A DNA stretch of 64,000 nt, taken from Lyophyllum atratum (lineage: Eukaryota > Basidiomycota > Agaricomycetes > Agaricales > Lyophyllaceae). Positions 47,033 through 59,906 of this stretch are shown in pieces. Below the pieces are notes generated by a model, which searched no databases, had not been told where the DNA came from, and worked only from the letters and a program-made list of their open reading frames with translations. Position 1 is the stretch's first letter. Each line of letters starts with the position of its first letter. Location: contig JACGCN010000015.1 of assembly GCA_014905825.1 (NCBI GenBank), positions 558,001-622,000 of the forward strand, read 5' to 3'. The translations under genes were made by a program, and so were the position numbers.

Positions 47033-48195
47033 CGTGACGAGGACGCGTATGTACTGTAGTTTCTTCGCCAATCCTTGCGATGGTATCCGTACTTTAATTG
47101 GCTGTGATCTTTGGTCTAGTCGACGTAACTTACCGCTGTGAATTAAAAATTGAATAATATATTGTTTAGTCTGGGAGACGGGTCAGAAACCGATAAAGCC
47201 CCGAGTGCGAACAAACATCGTGAGGATCACCGTGAAGGATGCGAATGGGCAGGCACGAGCGCGACATATCGCGACGAATCAACTTAAAAAAGCGAAGAGA
47301 TTCATGTCTCTTACTGTCTGACTTGGTTCAGGGATCCTCCTCCTCCTCCACCTACTCTTCAAAGATGCGCTCTACGCGAGCAGCACCCCGTTTCTGTTTT
47401 TGGTTCACTAACTTTCAAATACCTTTAGTAGCTTATCTGTCCGCCTCAGTCCGTTCTATACTGGCTGAGATGAGCGCTGTCTCGATATCATTCTTGACTT
47501 GCCTGCTGGTAGTGTCCTTAATTCAGTAGGTACTGCAATACAGTCCACTCTACAGTAGCTGGGTGTTAAACTTTTCAATAGGTTGACATGAGTACAAGGT
47601 AACAACGCCACCAGTTTTAATGTGGGAGAAAGCTGCAACGTGGGTGTTGATTTGGCGATGTTTGGTTTTGCGCCAACGGGGAGGGCCGTGCTGGTTTGCG
47701 TGCAATCAAGTCGTTGCTACAGGACCTTTTAGACCGTCAGCGACAGTCAACCCGTCAATTCCATTGCCCTCTCTCTCTCACTCTGTGAGTCACCATCCCT
47801 GGATCACCTGCCCTCCAACCTGCACAGTCAACTAACCTTTGTCTGGTTACAAATCCTACCCTTAGGTTCTCTCCAGGCTTGTAGCATTTATTGATCACTT
47901 TTTGAGGACGATTTAATTATCGACTTCTCTCGTGCCATCAGCTCGTGCGCTACTGGCTCTATAGTTCTTGTCTCTCCAGAAGATCAGTAAGTCCACCTGT
48001 TGTCCTCACTCCCCCGCTCTTGAAGCACACAGCCACGAGGCTCTGTTGCCACGCCAAACCCGTCACCTCCTGCTTGCCACAAGGCGATAAGGAAATGCTG
48101 ATTTGGGTTTGTTGTATGTGGATCATTTACTTATATATTCCTGCCCCACAGCCGCGAACCCACCTTCTCAAAGGACATCCTAGGCTTCAGCAAAG
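47033..48195. other. CDC42 upstream region with a possible leader intron
   Basis: No coding gene. A C/T-rich tract at about 47751-47785 is typical of fungal transcription-start regions. A good donor GTAAGT at 47987 and acceptor CCCCACAG ending 48151 could define a 165-nt intron in the 5' leader; a smaller pair at 47785-47826 is also possible. Confidence 0.45.
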
Positions 48196-49025
<830 letters not shown>

Positions 49026-50287
49026 GACTCACTATTGGATTTTCCCCTTCACTTATATCCCTTACGATCCACCATTACGCCATGACTTGCTTATATATCC
49101 TCCTTCAGTATTTTTTCTTCCTCACGTTTCTGAACGTCTTCTCGGTGCATGCCATACTAAGTTACATTTTCCAAGGGTATTCGTTCTGATGGAGCCCTGA
49201 TATTTAAGTATCTTCAAAAAATCAGGTTCTACCAACCACTCCGGCTTCAGAGACGCCGAACTTGGGCAGAAGAACTGGTAGGGGATGGTCAGGTACATAG
49301 GAAGTAAGGGTTCCTCAGCGCCAAGAAGGAAGATATTCTACTGAAGTAATGCAATGTAATGCGTTGAACGGATTCTTCGACCTTCACCAACTATCCCTCG
49401 GCGTCAGCGGAGGATGCGTTCGGAACGGGATGCATATGGTGTTCCCAATGATGAGAAGGTTGAGGGTGGTGGGCATGATGGTGCTTATGACGCTCACTAC
49501 ATAAAGTCGAATAAATTTAGAAATTTCCCACTACCTGCGAAAATACACACAAGGATTATGAAAGTTGTCCATCCGACTCTCTATCGGAGGGCCCACCACG
49601 TTTCATTTTGTATTGCTTCAATGCTTTGTGCGATTGAGCTCCAGAGGTACGCGTTGGAATAGCGCAGGCGAGCGACGTCAAAATAATGAGTGCTATCGCG
49701 AGGACGATGGAACTAGAGTAGCGCATGACGGAGTTGGTGTCGTCAAATATTCGGGTGGGGGTAATGTAGCGGGGTAGTCAACAGCTCTCATGCGTAGGGT
49801 GCTTTTATGTCTCTCCCGGCCATACTCAGAGCGAGCAATAGAGCACGAGGAGCTGCTCCAGGAAGCTTTTTGCTGCCCACCGTTCGGTCTACCCCGCGGC
49901 AGTTAGGAGCAGGGTGAAGGTGTGGCCATACATGGGCGGAAGGCAGCTTGGCTGGTATCTCAACGTGGGTCATTCATGATTCATAGATAGCATGCATGCG
50001 TTCAGTGCGTTGAGAATTCGAAGCGTCTAGAGCCATGCGTGGTAGGTACCGCTATACTAACAGCACTTCGGCCGTACGCCACTGGAAAATCATAAGCATG
50101 TTGACTATCATCAAGCTCTGGTGCATACCAATAAACCACAGCGAGAGTGCTCAAAGGTTGATTGAGGATGAGGATCAAATATTAAGATGCAAGGGGGGTC
50201 AAGACTGAGGACAATCCAGGGCAAACAAGGGAAAATACAGCTCGGCGACGTTGCCAATACTTGAAATTTCTTTCCACCTCACCTAGC
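49026..50287. other. Spacer between CDC42 and SF3B4
   Basis: About 1.26 kb with no supported gene; short ORFs lack motifs. It should hold the CDC42 3' UTR and the SF3B4 promoter. Confidence 0.5.
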
Positions 50288-51462
50288 ATGTCTCGTCCTC
50301 AAGATGATCGGAATCAAGAGGCCACCGTATATCTGGTGCGTACGATTCGCAAAGACTAGCAAACGCGCTTCTGAGAGGCTTCGCATTCTCAGGGAAATCT
50401 TGACGAGCGGTGTACCGACGCGTTGGTCTGGGAGTTGATGTTGCAAGCAGGTCCCGTAGGTGAGTTATCTTGCTTCGTGCCGAAGGCAATCTGGCATTCG
50501 CTGACTGCTGGTACGACCGTGCAGTGAACGTGCATCTCCCGAAAGATCGTATTTCGATGGCGCACCAGGGCTACGGCTTTTGTGAGTTCTTGACAGAGGA
50601 AGACGCGGAATACGCCTGTAAGATCATGAACCAGATTAAACTATGGGGAAAGCCTATAAGGGTCAACAAGGTCCGTTGCAGTACCATTCTGAGGGGCAAA
50701 CCATGCACCCTCATGGTATTGTTGTCACTAACACATACTTTCCCTCACCCTTCAGGCTTCGTCGGACAAAAAACAACTTGACGTCGGTGCAAATCTTTTC
50801 ATAGGCAACTTGGACGAAAATGTGGACGAGAGACTGCTATACGACACGTTCAGTGCTTTCGGAGTTATGGCGACAACCGCAAAAGTGAGCATACCTCCTC
50901 TCCTCCCTAACCCTATCTAACAACACCCACCCCGTCACTCTAGATTGCCCGCGACACCGGCTCAGGAACATCCAAAGGCTACGGTTTCGTCGCCTACACG
51001 GATTTCGAATCCTCCGACGCAGCAATCGAGTCCATGAACGGCCAGTTCCTGATGAACAAGGCCATCTCCGTCCAGTATGCTTTCAAGAAGGACGGCAAAG
51101 GCGAGCGACACGGGACGGCCGCCGAACGACTCCTCGCAGCTCAGGCACGCAAGAACAACGCCCTCCCCGCCGCCGTGCGGCCCCCTCCGGCTCCTATCGC
51201 CTTCGGCGCACGCCCACCCATGCCCGGCTTCCCACAGCCCTACCAGGGGCAGTTCGCCGGAGTCCTCGCACAGCCCCCGCCGCCCCCTGGCTTCACCCCT
51301 CAGCAGACGATCATGCCCCAAATGCAAATGGGTATGGCCCCGCCAGCCATGGGGATGCCTGGGATGCCCATGCCTCCGCCGCCAGGGATGTATGGCGGGT
51401 TCCCTCCACCGCCGCCTGCTGGGTTTGGAGGCCAGTACCCACCACAGCAGCCGCAGTATTAA
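50288..51462 (+). CDS. SF3B4: Splicing factor 3B subunit 4 (U2 snRNP RNA-binding protein)
   Basis: The start at 50288 gives [16 protein letters not shown], then two RRM domains. RRM1 holds [40 protein letters not shown] (RNP1 GYGFCEF) and [15 protein letters not shown]2 holds [40 protein letters not shown] and [21 protein letters not shown] Pro/Gly/Met-rich tail follows, ending YPPQQPQY. This arrangement is diagnostic of SF3B4 (yeast Hsh49), part of the SF3b complex that holds U2 snRNP at the branch site. Introns are short, and the first one splits RNP2 of RRM1 (VYL/GNL). It is convergent with the sulfite oxidase gene. Confidence 0.95.
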
Positions 51463-51777
51463 GAGGTGCTCTGGGCGTCGTTTGTCGTGTTTTAGTTGTC
51501 TGTAAGCTAGTTGTACGTTCAAAATTGGGTTGATAATGGCACTGATTCGGAAACGCATAATATATGAGTGAACTCGCATATCAGGTTTCCCCTATTCAAC
51601 ACACGCCTTAAGACTCGATGGCATCTTGGACTTCGTTTCTCGCTATACGCGCTCATTCGGAGCCCAAGAGCTCTGATTTCATGCATGCATACAGATGACA
51701 AACTTAAGTACACGTCCTTTATAGACCTACCACTCTAATACAGTTGCGACCTCACGGGAAACGACATACAGAGCGCC
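51463..51777. other. Convergent 3' spacer
   Basis: 315 bp between the stops of SF3B4 and the sulfite oxidase gene; UTR sequence only. Confidence 0.5.
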
Positions 51778-54104
51778 TCAATTCAAGGGCTCTCTCGGAT
51801 CCTTCGTCACCGCCGCGATATAATCCTCCGGAGTCTCCACTCCGAACTCAATCGGACGTGTGAGCGGCTCGAACGGGATCCCCCGTTTCTCCAGATCCTT
51901 CAGTCGCGCAGCGGTCGCATGCCGTGTCTTGTTCACGCTATAGAGCTTGATCCTGAGATATCACAGCGTTTCAGCAACCACACAAGTTAGCGAGATATCG
52001 GTGACTCACCTATGGCAGGACGACGTGACGTGGAGGTCCCAGCTGTGTGAAGAAAGGGTGAAGAAAGGGGAACGGGGAAGTGTGAGCTTGGCCCCCGGCA
52101 GCTATACGAAGTGTGTTATACGCACTTCCAAGTGGAGCGTACAGTGGTCGGCTCTGTGTTGTTCGAGGAGTCCCAGGTGCGCACGCAGAACTCGAGCCAG
52201 CCCTCTGCATCGACAGGGACTTCGATCTTCCATAGCCTCCACGCGTGGTAGTGCTACATCGGCCAAATCAATGATCTCCCCAAAAACACCCCAGAGGGTT
52301 GAAGGTGGTATCCACCTTTTGAGTCAAGTCTTCGGGATGCACTGCGTACCAAACGCTTCCGCTAGAGGACCTTTCAGTCATGCTGAATCGCGTGGTTATG
52401 GCAACAGACTCACCCATCGGGCGATACCTCGACTCGCTCGACCCAATTACCACCCCCGCTGTATGCCCAGCCACGTAGAGTGATGCTACCGTGGTGCATG
52501 ATAACCTGCTTGTCCTCAGGTGTAAGAATCGCACTCCTGCATTATCATTTATCGATATCAGAACACGAACAATCGGAGAGACACGAGAGAGATACAGACG
52601 AAACGGGCATCTGCTGGATTGAGAACCCATTCGAGAACTTCGCATTCTGCTTCCCGATCTACAGCGCCAAAAAATCCGAGTTCAGCCTGAGGTTACACCC
52701 GAGATACGGCGGGAGAGACAAACCTGTTGCGAATAATACAGGTACTCCTGGCGCTGCACAGGCCCCATGCTCGCATACGGCAGAGCATTAACCTTATACA
52801 GCCACTTACAGCTACGCGCGCCGATATACCCCGTGACGATCGTACGCAGGGGCGCACCGTGCATCTTGAGGAGGGGCTTGCCGTTCATCTCATAGGCGAG
52901 GAGGACCTCTTCGTTTTGTCGGACCTTGAGCCAGGGCACGGAGACGGCGTAGTTGTAGACTTTGCCCTTTCTGTTTAGTGTTGTTATCAGTGTTGTGGAG
53001 AGGGGGAGTGAGGTGGGGTTTGGTAGGTTACTTACTTGAAGTAGGTGTCGGCGCCGATGAACTCTACGTGCTTGCACTCGGGGAGGACGCCTCCGCAGGC
53101 TATCTTGAGGACCTTCTTCAATGGTACACCTCTATATACTGCTGTACCACTGAAAGTGGTAAGAAATGTCAGGATCAGAGGGTAATGGCTGCATTTATGA
53201 GAAGCACGTACATGGCTCCTTCCCCTACAATGCAATATTGACATCAGCGACTTGTCAGAATGGGAAATGAACCAAAAAATGCATACCCCATGGTGCGTTG
53301 ATCAGCTCGTCACCCTCGCCTGGATATTGCTGAATCTGTTCGATACGCCGAGTTCCACTGCACTGCAGGGTAACTGTCATCTCTACTTGCCTGCATCGTA
53401 TCAGTGAGTCAGACGTCCCGAGCCTTGCGCAGAACAGGAAGCAAGTACTGACGGGAACTTCTTCGGATCTTTGAGATCCTTCAAAGACAACTTGACCTTT
53501 TTCTTGACAAGACCGCCGATCTCTAATTCGAATGCGTCCTCCTCTATATCAGGTACGCCACCGTGATTGCGCACGCTACATACGTGACGACGGTTAGCAT
53601 TGCGAGGCAAAGACAAGTCCAATTTCGGTACGTACAAGTGATACTTGTTATCCGTCAATTTCCCTTCCAAGAGCTGCTCCCGCCTGGTCTCACCATTATA
53701 CGGGAAGTCTAGTATGTGGATGAGGTCAGGCTTTTCCTTCTGCACAACCTCCCAGCTGTAGTCGACGAGAGACTCTATCCCGAGCGCGCGGTGGTACTGC
53801 CTCCAGCGGTCACCGATGAGGATGGGGTTCCTGTTGGGCAGGGGTACGAATTGGAATTCTACAGCATATTGGTTGGAGGTGAGTGGACTGAAGGGTTGTT
53901 GTGGCGTACCTGGAGGGGGAGGGAACTGCTTGGAGCTCAAGATCTTCTCTGCAGCAGCTTTCTTCTCAGGCTTGTCTTCCCATTCTATATACCTGCCATC
54001 TGAGCGTCAGTATATACATCCTTAGGATATTAATGGGCAGCGTACCCGTGCCACCCCGGTTTTTCTTCAGCGAACAAAGTGGCCAACTCTGCTTCCGTGG
54101 ACAT
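51778..54104 (-). CDS. Sulfite oxidase-type molybdopterin enzyme
   Basis: This enzyme type oxidises sulfite to sulfate at a molybdenum cofactor. The start at 54104 gives MSTEAELATLFAEEKPGWHG, then YIEWEDKPEKKAAAEKIL. The Mo domain shows HVCSVRNHGGVPDIE, FELEIGGLVKKKVKLSLKDL, MTVTLQCSGTRR (the Mo-binding cysteine), APWGEGAI, GTAVYRGVPLKKVL and HGAPLR with GARSCKWL. The dimerisation domain shows VIMHHGSITLRGWAYSGGG, NWVERVEVSPDG, WLEFCVRTWD, and ends DYIAAVTKDPREPLN (stop 51778-51780). There is no N-terminal cytochrome b5 or C-terminal FAD/NADPH domain, so it is neither animal-type sulfite oxidase nor nitrate reductase; it resembles the heme-free plant type. No obvious targeting signal is seen. 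Eight or more short introns; most borders inferred from homology. Confidence 0.88.
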
Positions 54105-55131
54105 TGCCTTGGGGGGGGTGGGGGTAGCGGTTGGTAGGTCCTTACTTATACTTCGACAAGTTCCACCGAAGCTGCTCTGACATGAGAGAGTTTCACAGAA
54201 TGAGCTTACACGGCAAAACAGAACCACGGCACAAGACCATTGTAGAATAGTCATGGATGATGTCACCCTGCCGAGACTTGAGAAAACGGTGGAAGTTCGA
54301 TCGGCTATTCATATGTCTATCACACTGACAGACGAAACCACCCGTTTTGGGCTTGAACAACACACGGCGCAGAGTCGTCAACGACCAAAGGATCATTCAA
54401 ACGAGGGGCTTAACTATTCCTTGACTGATTTTATAATACACGATGGAAGCGTCCTCAGATGTTATAGCTAGGTATATTTCCGGCGGATCCGAGAGGAGCG
54501 TGAACGCATCGCGTAACCTGTGTCAAATGGCCCATGTGAGTAAAAGCTCCATGTTCACGGGGGACAGCGGGTGGGGTGGGGAACTTACCATGCAAAAGAC
54601 ACGGTTTCGGAGAGAGTGCATGGGACGACGTGGAGGGACAGTTCCTGGAACAGACGTGAGATGAGACTAAGGGGTAAGAATGTTCTACTCACTGTGTTCG
54701 GTTTCTGGCCCTTGATCGCTGCCCGTTCACAAGATTCCAGTTCAATCACCTCGACATTGGTCCACTGCTGTGCTATGGCTGGGATTCAGAAATGCCTAGC
54801 GGACGCAGTATTGAAGATTCATTTACCGAAGACAATGTCATTGAATGCCTGGAACACACTGCCTGCCGCACGCGGATACTTCGAGAGAATCGGGGCGAGA
54901 GTTTGGTACTGTAAGACTCGTCAGTGCCAATACGGAAGTCCTGATGATTGCGGGGTGGGTGGATCGTACAGAAGGATGAGATTCCATCTCCAAGTGAGAT
55001 TATGGACACGGTGAGATATCCAGAGTATCCAGCTCTGTAATTCTAGACACAGTGAGGTCGTGAAGATATTCACTTCCGAACTCCGAGGGTACACTTCCGA
55101 ACACCGCGCCCACCTCTCTCCCGTCCCCGTT
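54105..55131. other. Divergent spacer between sulfite oxidase and EMC4
   Basis: About 1 kb with both promoters; no gene supported. A G-rich run (GGGGGGGGTGGGGG) lies just upstream of the sulfite oxidase start, near 54112-54125. Confidence 0.45.
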
Positions 55132-55862
55132 ATGACAGGATCAGGCTATGCCACCCTAGAATCGTCCTCAAAGTCCGTACCCACTGCTCTGCGCAATGTA
55201 TGATAAAGCTGACACGTTCCCCACAGATGGAGAAGCCTCCCACCTCCCCCGGGTTTCTCAAAATCGTCATCATCGGTACTCCCGCTCACCCGCAGACCTT
55301 GGCCCTGCCGACTGACCTTCTACTAGTCCAAGGCTCCCGTTAAATCCAATACATCCTCCCCGGAATCCTATGACAAGCTAAAAGAGAGACGAGCCTGGGA
55401 GGCAGCCATCGCCCCCGCCAAGGCCCTCCCAATGCAGGCCTTCATGCTCTACATGTCCGGCGGTGGCGTGCAGATCTTCAGCATGGGCATCGTATTCATG
55501 CTCCTCCTCACCCCCTTCAAGAACATTGCTGGAATGAACGAGGGTACGTTCACTTACCTTTTCCTCCACGTCACTTGGTTTAACTGTGATGCTCAGCGTT
55601 TGCCCAATTCGCACCGTCCAAGTCGGAGCCGAGGGCGTTCACGACGCTGGCGTTGCAGAAACTTGTGTTCATAGCGTGTAACCTGTTGACATTGGGTGTT
55701 GGGTTATGGAAGTGTCGGTCGATGGGACTGCTCCCCACCGGGTCTGGGGATTGGCTTGCGTTTGAGACGAGAGGAACGGTACGTTTCTTCAAGCTTTTGC
55801 ATTGGGATATAGCTGACGAGTTTTTTGATTTGCTGAAGCCTCCGGAAATTTCTCTCTTCTGA
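55132..55862 (+). CDS. EMC4: ER membrane protein complex subunit 4
   Basis: The diagnostic part is clear: ESYDKLKERRAWEAAIAPAK, MQAFMLYMSGGGVQIFSMGI and VFMLLLTPFKNIAGMNE (first membrane segments), ALQKLVFIACNLLTLGVGLW (second segment) and KCRSMGLLPTGSGDWLAFE. The last exon ends PPEISLF at 55860-55862. EMC4 is a multi-pass subunit of the complex that inserts tail-anchored and polytopic proteins into the ER membrane. The 5' end is less certain. I start at 55132 (MTGSGYATLESSSKS) with a 50-nt intron to MEKPPTSPGFLKI at 55227, then an intron to SKAPVKSNTSS; the donor of that second intron (GTCATC or GTACTC) is unresolved. Confidence 0.9.
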
Positions 55863-56280
55863 TTGAAACTTCCAAGTCGTTCAAGTCGGAAGTTAACCTG
55901 GAACACATTATCGAGGGAGATACGGACAATCATCCACAGCCCGTTTCCACCACCGCATTGGTCTCGTGGGCATGATATAGGGATTGTGCTACATCCGCCC
56001 AGTGTCCGGGCCTCTTTGCATGTATCAGCTCCCGCGCGTCCAATCTCTGCATTTGATACCCTCTTGTATAGCCGTCACAACTAATTGCATATTTCTGACA
56101 TGCGCTCGTTGTCTTCAACTTCCCTAACAGTAATTGAGGGTATTTCTCTCTCTTGGATGATAGTTACAGTTGTGAGTACAGCACTAATAGCGGTGCAATA
56201 ACATGGCCTACTTCCGGGCGAGATGATGACTGAAGGGACTAGGAGATCTACTTGTACGGCCGGTTGTAAGGGTATACATT
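55863..56280. other. Convergent spacer
   Basis: 418 bp between the stops of EMC4 and the F-box-like gene; no gene supported. Confidence 0.5.
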
Positions 56281-57396
56281 TCAAAGGCCAAGCTCCATAA
56301 GTTCCTGGAAAGAAAGTATCCTCGGACCCGGGATCTCCTCCAGGTACGCTACACACAACTCCAACATCAGTATCACCCACACCCCAACCGAAAGTACCAT
56401 CGCACTCACCAACCACCTGCTCCTCATCCGGAAACTCATTCGCCAAATCCCACAAATCATCCTCAATAAACCGCGTCGGCACCACCGGCAACGTGAACAT
56501 CACAAGCCTCGCGTCCGTAGTACTAACATCCCTCAGCGCCTGCAGCGTCCCCGCCTGCTTCGGCCTGTTGACGTAGTTGAGCATCACCACGACGGACTGG
56601 ATACGTGTGTTCGCGAGGGCATCGTGTACGTGCGGGAGGGCTTTGTTCTGGAAGTCGGGGACGAGGGCGAGGTGCGTGAGCGCGGGGAGACGGCGTGCGG
56701 GGTACTCCCATCCGTCTACGAGCCCGAGGCGCGGGAGCTTGCGCAGGGTCGAGCGCTCCCCCGTGCCTGCGGCGTCCTGCGCCTCGAAGAGCGCTGTGAG
56801 GTTCTTGGTGGAGACGAAGAGTGTGTGCAGCGGGAGCGCCAGGCTGCGTTTATAGATCTCGCCGAGGTCCTCGCCGTCGAAGGTCGCGTAGAGCCCGAGG
56901 TTGGTCACGCCGGTGCAGACCTGGAGAATGGGGACGATCTGCTCGGGGGGGAAGCTGCCGTGGAAGTGCAGGCTTTTGACGTATTCGGCGAAAAACGCGG
57001 GGGGGCGGGCGTGCACGGCTATCATGAACTTGGAGATCGTGGTGGGGTCTTCGTTTTTGCGGCCGCTGCGGTCGTAGAGGCGCTGGCTGTTGAAGAAGAG
57101 CTCGCGGTAGATGATGCGTTCGGCCCTGTGGGATGCTCGGTCGTTAATTTATGGGTTGTCGGTGGGCGATGGACGAAGACGTACCAGGGCTGAACATCGC
57201 GGGAGACTAGAGCCAAGCGTGGCGCAAATGAAGGATGTAGATAGGCTGTTGTCTCGAGGATCTCACGTTTGAGATCGACGGGGAGAGTGTCGAGCAGACC
57301 GGACTTGATGTAGCTGCTGAATCTAGTATTTGGACCCATGAGGAGCCAGTGTTGAGGGCTGAGGATAGGCGCCCAGGTGGTGGTGATAGCTCGCAA
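56281..57396 (-). CDS. F-box-like protein with leucine-rich C-terminal half
   Basis: Three exons. The N-terminus reads SSYIKSGLLDTLPVDLKREI, LETTAYLHPSFAPRLALVSR and DVQPW, an F-box-like helical pattern. An intron (about 57183-57126) leads to AERIIYRELFFNSQRLYDRS and a long exon with IAVHARPPAFFAEYVKSLHF, VTNLGLYATFDGED and LPALTHLALVPDFQ, suggestive of leucine-rich repeat strands. A last intron with donor GTGAGT ends at GTGTAG and joins AYLEEIPGPRILSFQELMEL and GL to the stop at 56281. The start is either 57396 (MRAITTTWAPILS) or, perhaps better, 57339 (MGPNTRFSS). It is unrelated in sequence to the zinc-finger F-box family at 16-34 kb. Substrate unknown. Confidence 0.72.
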
Positions 57397-57586
57397 GTGA
57401 TATTCTCGAAGACATCATGATCAAGACCATCCAAGTGGAGATCAATGTCATGTCGCGACGCAACAATAATAGCTGGTCACGAGACTATTTATTCGAACGC
57501 GTCCGAGACGCGACGGGTATATAAAGTATCCAGATGTCCATCGCAATCGCTCTTGTACAGGTATACATTCCAAGTCTGCAACGCCC

Positions 57587-59305
57587 TCACTGGGGCTGCT
57601 CCGCTCCCTTGTTACTCGACACTCGAGCCTTAACAAACTGTTTCCCAGCCGTCTTCAACAACGCGCGTCGTCCCATACCCCGCATGTCTACATATACCAA
57701 CCCTATATTTCGGGCAGTCCCAGCCATGAGTAACGATGTCTCCGCTGCGTCAGGTCCGTATCTAGACAAACACAAATCAGACATAGGATAACGAGTAGCG
57801 ACAAAATGCGTACTTGTGCCCAACGACAGCTCCAATCGATTCGGTGCTCGTGTCCAAAAGTCGTCGCGTCTCATGATCAATCGTCGAAAGAATAAGATCG
57901 GCAGATAGCAGCACCCTCTCCTTCTTCGACAGTGGGCCCCGCACCGGCTGCGGCGCCACAACCACATTCTCCGGCATTCCTGATACCGTACGCGGAGGAA
58001 GCGGCGGTGCGGGCGACGTCGAGCGGCGTGGTGGCAGAGCGGGTTTATCCGCGGGGAAAGAGCCCGGGAGCGGCATCCCCGAATACGAAGGTGGAGGTGC
58101 GAGATGCGACTTGGCCCCGGAAGGCGATGGTGTGCGTGGTGGCAGTTGCGGGGCCTTGCCGCCTATGGAGGGGGTGGGAGAGAGCATGCCTGGAGCGGCG
58201 GACGACGGCTTCCCCGGGATAAATTGTCTGGGCTTCTTGGCTTTGCCGCCCATGGCGCGTCTGATCATGCTGTCTACCATCGACACCGTCTTGGCGCTGA
58301 CTTTGACGGCCTGTCCGCTGACGGCATGGACGCCTGCCAGTCCCTTGCGGGTCCGCTCTGAGGTTAGGAAGACGAGGGCACGGGAGGGCGGTTGGGCAGG
58401 GGTAGATGATCCGGATGCTGTGGCGGATTTAGAGTTGTGCGGTGACGAAGCGGAATTTGAGATGTAGTAGTTCGACGCGGTGGTTATTGTCGTAAGAAGA
58501 AGATTCGTGGTTGTGGATATAGCATGGCTGCCATCCGACTGTCAGTACATACTGTACATCTAACGAGATCAAGAGAGTTATCATACCTGACGACCGTAGC
58601 AGATTTAGTGATCCAGTCCTGCTGGTCCGGGGGCACCGCCCGAATGAACATCTGGAGCGCAGTCGCATCCTGCTCTTCCCCCGGTCGGCTGTCAGGCACT
58701 TCAATAATGACCGCATCGTTTTCATGCCCGTCTTGGTATAGCCTCGGATCCTCCTGCACCTTGAAGTTGGAGTCATCGAACTGCCCCACCACTTCGCCAT
58801 TAGACTGATTAATGACGACAAGGTGCCCGCGCAGGTCTCCATGCGCTCCCGGAAAGCCCGAGCCTATGATATCGCTGCTCCCCACGGGGGTGTTGATGGG
58901 GTTCGTGACATTCACCGAGTCGGGTGCGCCCCTGAGGTCGGCGTACTGCGCCAGAATAGTTTCGAACGTCTCTAGGTCCTCCATGAAGTGGGGGTTGTTG
59001 TTCTCGCTTGGAGTCGGTGGCGACACCGATACCACCATCTCAGTGGGATCGGATTCGGTCCCAGAGAATGTATAGGTCCTCCACCCCGCACCATCAGTCC
59101 TTTGCACGACTCTTGCGGGATCTATGGGTGTTTCTATGAGGCCGAGGCGGAGAACGAGATATACATCGCGTGCGGCAGGATTCGACGCATGGGGGACCTG
59201 GACTGTGACGCACTCGAGGTTGAGCGTTCCAGACTGGGTGGTGCCTTGTGCGGAGAGCGTTGTGTTTGGGATAGTCAAGAGCAGGAATGCTTCGGGAGTG
59301 GCCAT
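57587..59305 (-). CDS. Senescence/spartin-domain protein
   Basis: The start at 59305 gives MATPEAFLLLTIPNTTLSAQ. The N-terminal part has GTLNLECVTVQV, VYLVLRLGLIETPIDPARVV and DLRGHLVVINQSNGEVVGQF, a pattern seen in fungal senescence-domain proteins. The C-terminal senescence domain starts WITKSATVV and continues AGVHAVSGQAVKVSAKTVSM, SADLILSTIDHETRRLLDTS, TESIGAVVGHKYGPDAAETS and GTARNIGLVYVDMRGMGRRA. A Pro/Ser-rich insert (LPPRTPSPSG and similar) splits that domain. Two introns (about 58590-58540 and 57815-57767) keep frame. Relatives of spartin act at lipid droplets and endosomes in animals; the fungal role is unknown. The stop at 57587 lies 190 bp upstream of the next minus-strand gene. 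Confidence 0.82.
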
Positions 59306-59906
59306 AGTGGATATCAAAGAAGGGGAAATGCAGTACAGCACTGCCTTTCCCGGCGCACAAGTTCGGATGATGTCAGTACTAATCAGATAAGATCGAATCG
59401 CGGCGACGCGTTTCCACGTGGCACGTGCGACGCCAGGCACGCGTCGACCGTGACAGATTGTCACAGCTGGCCCAAAGGTTGGCCAGCTTTGACTCCCACT
59501 TGCTTATCTGGGTATATCGAGGACAATGACCCACAGCATCCTGGCCAGACGGTTCTGCGCCACATCATTCGCTGTTCAGCCCTCCCCTCCGCAAATCTCG
59601 ATGTTTTTTATAGATGCAAGCCCACGACCGACGCGAGCGCTACCGCCCCGAATTTCAACGGCTCGAAACGACCCAGGTCCCGTCGTTGTAGAGGCGCATC
59701 TTTCCCGACGAACAATAGGTTCCCCGCCGCTTGATATCCACGCGCCTTTGTGACCTGCCCCCGCTTGTACCCTGGCCATGTAACACATCTCACTTGGTGG
59801 CAAGCTTTGCAGGATGCGTATAAGAGACCGTGCGCGCTATCGTGAGTCCTCACCAAATCTCCTCTACCCATCCAGTCCTCTCATCACTATCTCAGACTCA
59901 ACCACT
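59306..59906. promoter_or_regulatory. Divergent promoter with tandem E-boxes and a TATA box
   Basis: Two perfect CACGTG boxes lie at 59415-59420 and 59422-59427, 1 bp apart, about 110 bp upstream of the senescence-protein start. On the other side, GTATAAG at 59818-59824 lies about 85 bp before the plus-strand ATG at 59907, which argues against the in-frame upstream ATG at 59814 that overlaps it. Confidence 0.55.

Noticed and set aside
50962..51579. 205-codon ORF antisense to SF3B4
   Set aside because: Mirror of the Pro/Gly-rich SF3B4 tail; the sense RRM domains are unambiguous.
59814..59906. Upstream in-frame ATG for the acidic protein gene
   Set aside because: It overlaps a TATA-like box at 59818-59824, so it is probably promoter sequence.
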